Below are positions 60,831 through 64,000 of a stretch of 64,000 bases of DNA, piece by piece. The first letter of the stretch is position 1; every line of letters begins with the position of its first letter. A program made the position numbers and the translations under genes. Under the pieces are notes generated by a model. The model saw only the letters and a list, made by a program, of their open reading frames with translations. It did not search any database and was not told the DNA's origin. This DNA comes from Ciona savignyi (taxonomy: Eukaryota; Chordata; Ascidiacea; Phlebobranchia; Cionidae). The DNA lies in assembly GCA_000149265.1 (NCBI GenBank), contig CH002714.1, forward strand, positions 383,659 through 447,658, written 5' to 3'.

Positions 60831-63485
60831 CTGGAAAAAGATAAGTTTGCATTAAATACACAGTACAACACAAATAACCTAAAGAACCGTGTTATTTATG
60901 AGTCTTTAAGTAAAAGAAGAAAATGCGTATTTTAAATTTAAGTTTACATGTAAATTACTGATAAATATCCGTATTGCAAAGAGGAACTACAGCGGATATT
61001 ATATGTGAAATATACCCGCGGGAATCCCCTTAAAGTGGACCGGGTGTTAGTTCCCGTTATATTACGTATGGTTTAGAAGTAACACCGAAATCACCTCATC
61101 TAAATCGAAATACGAGTCCCCGGTAAACCTTGACTGTTCTTGGATACAAACTTTCATCATTGTGATAATAAGTTAAGTTAAATACTTTCCACTATAAAAC
61201 AATATTCAATATCTAAATAAATATCTGCGTAATGTGCTATTACTTTTCGAAATATGACAAATTAAATTAAAATACACTAAATACAACTAAAGTCTTTATG
61301 TTAAACAGTAATATTCGAAAAAATCGAATAGGAAAAGAAAAACTGACTTTATTCTACTCTCAATCCAATTGAAATTTTGCCTGCACTCTGGTCTTCGACT
61401 ATTTACGTATGGTTAAAATCGCGTCTGACGCTATTTCGTCCGTTGGAACGGTAGCCATTATTACAGAACAAACACAAACTTTCCCAAGACAATGCTGCTT
61501 ATGATGAATACAAATAATACGAGAATAAAAACGAGCGGTGGAATAAGAAAAAGGGAGTAGCCGAAATATGGAATTCTCTCGTATTGCCGGTGGAAAAAAG
61601 GGAAAGAAGGAACCGGGTTTTGTTTCGAACAAGACGAACAAAACGGGGATATTTATATAACTGGGTGTTATCAATACCGTTGGCGATAACAGCTACTTCC
61701 AACTTAACTTAACGCTGTGTTTTGATAAATATAGAAATCGAACAACAATACCATGACAGGCTTTGTACCAGAAATCACGGCTAACCATGTCCATTATTAA
61801 GTTTCAAAACATATCACAAAGGTACAAAGCATAATAACATAGTAATTTTTACTATTTACACGACAGTCAAACAGAAAAACGTTTTAGCAGTTTTCGAGAA
61901 ACTGACAACTGCTTAGCTTATCCAGAATAACTAATATAAATAAATATAATTAGCAGCATTACGGAACTTTAATGATTATGCACATTAAAATGTCAAAAAA
62001 CTTCTGTCGTTGATCAATTTGACAGGATTCGTGCGCACGCCTTTCCGTTAACTTTACTCTTCGCATGTTATCACTATGGGCAAAGTCGATTTTAGCCGCT
62101 TTATGTTGATAAGATAAATACGGGCGCTTCTAAAGGCTGGCGTTATCAAAATACTCGAGGGAATTCGTTCGTGCTTCCTTTCGACTTTTATTGGAGGATG
62201 AATCAAAAGTAACTCGCGCGCGTTTGTTATTGCTGTGGTTGTATGGAAACAAGAAAAAGACCAACAATTTCAAAGAAAAGATTAAAACGATGTTTTTGGA
62301 AACATACGAACAAATTCTTCAAAATGTGCATTTCCCGATAGAAATTCACCCCAGGTCATTCGACACATTGCACCAGTCAAGTGCACAGTTTGTTGCAAAA
62401 AAATTCAAGGACGAAACGGTCGTTTTAGTGTCAGTGCAGCGCGACGACGTGACACCAGACTAGAACACCAAAAGCATGATTAACATGACAATAATGTATT
62501 TTGCATAGAAATTCCTGCTAGCAACGACACGCGAAAACCACTTTCAATTGCTTGTTATATCAGTTTGATTACAGCGTTTAAAGTTTAAAAGTACAATGGA
62601 AGTTAAGGTAAAGTCAAAACGCAAACAACTTTCCCGACCTGATCAAACAATAATACTCAGGTCAGACGTAAATTTGATCAGGGCGGTGTTTCCCGGTGTT
62701 TTTTTTTATTAGAAAATAGGGGGACATTAAAAAAGTTGAAAAAAATCAAACATTAAGCCAGCACCACTTATATATAACCCTTTGGAGATTATTAATATCT
62801 TGTCGGTAAAAAAATAAACGCAAATCCGTATTCGATTACCAAACTCGTGTCACGCCACAAGACAATAAACCGATGGCGAATTTATACCTCATTTTAACAA
62901 AAACTACGATAAAATAAGGCAACACTGACAGGGATTTAATTCCAGATTCCAGAATTCTCGGGCGTCGCTATTTGCCGTCGACAAACTGTGGGCTATTATT
63001 TAAGAGCTTTGTTCGCCAACAACTGCGTTTGTCGTCGTTACGTGACGTCACAATCACAACCTTTGAGGCCGCACAAGTTGGAAGTTGGCCACAAATTGCT
63101 GAACTTGTTCTTAATCTTGCAATCAAATTTACAAATGACAACTAATTACATACATTTTCAGAAAATAATTTTTTTTTGTGTTTTTCACGACTAATTTAAT
63201 AATCGATACTAAGTAAATAACTTGGAACCATTTATTAAAACCAACAAATCAGTTTAAATCTTGTAACCAATATTCACATTTCATAACCTTTGCTACTTTC
63301 AAGAATTTGGCGCGCGAACTTTAATCAAAACATTAAAACCGAAAAGCACTATAATTATTCCATAATGCTAAAACAAACCATTTTTTATTCACATTGTTAA
63401 TATAAGTACCAAAACGTGATTTTGTAAAAGAAGGAAATTCAAAGAAATTTGAGTTTTACATGGCTAAATCAGATTTAAATTGTGT
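60831..63485. other. 5' region of the p53-family gene
   Basis: No coding exon could be assigned with confidence. A minus-strand ATG frame (MATVPTDEIASDAIL, 61407-61460) with a possible GTAAAT donor does not match the phase of the exon at 60735-60830. A plus-strand 90-codon open frame (62191-62463) lacks an ATG near its start and has no recognised domain. Confidence 0.35.
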
Positions 63486-63650
63486 GTATTTATTTACCAA
63501 TACAAATACGATAATTGTTCACCACAGTATTCTGTGATCATCAAATTGTATCATTGCAGACATAACGCGTAAAGCGACATCAGCATTCCACCACCAAGGG
63601 TAAGCCACAGTCGATCTGCGGAAATGCGGTCGCCATTTTGGATGGGAAAT

Positions 63651-63812
63651 TTAAACTTCATCGACGGTTACGAACTCCACGGTTTGTAATCGACTAAAAG
63701 CATATTAACCAGTTTTTAGTGGAGAAGCACATATGAACCGTACCAATTAGGTTGATATTACCTTAATCCAAACATATATATTGAAAACGCTCCCCAAAAA
63801 GCAATTAGAATT
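63651..63812 (-). CDS. Probable last two coding exons of an unrecognised gene
   Basis: Minus-strand exon 63762-63812 has a good acceptor (TTTCATCTACAG) and donor (AAG/GTAATA) and reads ILIAFWGAFSIYMFGL, a likely membrane segment. It joins in phase to 63651-63693 (acceptor TTTTAG), giving SRLQTVEFVTVDEV and a TAA. A minus-strand AATAAA at 63489-63494 would end the transcript. A second reading phase is also open, so the frame is not certain. The rest of the gene would lie beyond the right edge. Confidence 0.35.
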
Positions 63813-64000
63813 CTGTAGATGAAATAAAAAACCGACTTGGCGTTTTAGATCTGGTGATTTTATTTTTACTCCAAGAAAAATATTTATCGTCGGAAAACTA
63901 TTTGGCTGAATATAAAAAATTAAAAGTAAAGAAAATAAAAGAAATAAAGAACTTAGTTAGAAAGAGAACAAAGAATAGGATAGGTAACAAAACTGATTTT

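Noticed and set aside
61407-61460. MATVPTDEIASDAIL mini-exon as p53-family start
   Set aside because: Its GTAAAT donor leaves a phase that produces a stop in the next known exon.
62191-62463. 90-codon plus-strand frame
   Set aside because: Begins with TTG, has no nearby ATG, no recognised domain and no clear splice sites.
63551-63661. 36-residue minus frame (MKFKFPIQNGDR...LTLGGGMLMSLYAL) recalling COX7A
   Set aside because: It overlaps what looks like the stop and 3' untranslated region of a better-supported two-exon gene end, and lacks several residues of the COX7A core.

Overview
The window is eukaryotic nuclear DNA, AT-rich, with short GT-AG introns, a 100-base assembly gap (42737-42836) and many small transposon remnants. 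Its gene set (a NAC alpha subunit, a NOG1 GTPase, an aralar/citrin carrier, one p53/p73-type gene) together with its tRNA-headed SINE family fits a tunicate, most probably Ciona. That species call is inference from gene content and genome texture, not from a database match.

Layout. A class A GPCR (+) runs from about 0.25 to 3.4 kb. NACA (-) lies at 4.04-6.94 kb, followed by a repeat-bearing spacer. A 728-residue C2H2 zinc-finger protein (-) at 10.27-12.46 kb is divergent from NOG1/GTPBP4 (+, 14.0-19.98 kb, 15 coding exons that join in frame). The mitochondrial aspartate/glutamate carrier SLC25A12/13 (-, 21.1-28.3 kb, 16 coding exons) comes next, then an intronless TIR-HEAT gene (-, 29.4-30.85 kb). 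From 31 to 39.5 kb the DNA is mostly transposons: SINEs, hAT- and piggyBac-type non-autonomous elements, a T-rich tandem repeat and a dispersed repeat family. A 14-finger C2H2 gene (+, 39.6-40.8 kb) faces an inverted, broken partial copy (42.07-42.74 kb) that runs into the gap. Then come a divergent ferritin (+, 45.25-46.6 kb), a claudin/PMP22-like four-pass membrane protein (+, 47.27-48.95 kb) and a large p53/p73-family gene (-, 50.57 to at least 60.83 kb). The right edge holds the probable last two exons of an unrecognised minus-strand gene.

The genes do not form one pathway. Several are housekeeping genes: nascent-chain handling (NACA), 60S ribosome assembly (NOG1) and the malate-aspartate shuttle (the carrier). 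The items most worth follow-up are these: (1) the TIR-HEAT protein, which has an N-terminal myristoylation-type sequence and keeps the glutamate that is catalytic in NADase TIR domains, in an order opposite to SARM1; (2) a ferritin that has lost most ferroxidase ligands and has a SINE abutting one splice acceptor; (3) a p53/p73 gene whose last exon reads in frame into a SAM-like tail; (4) the inverted zinc-finger duplication; and (5) the apparently identical hAT elements sharing a left flank next to the gap.
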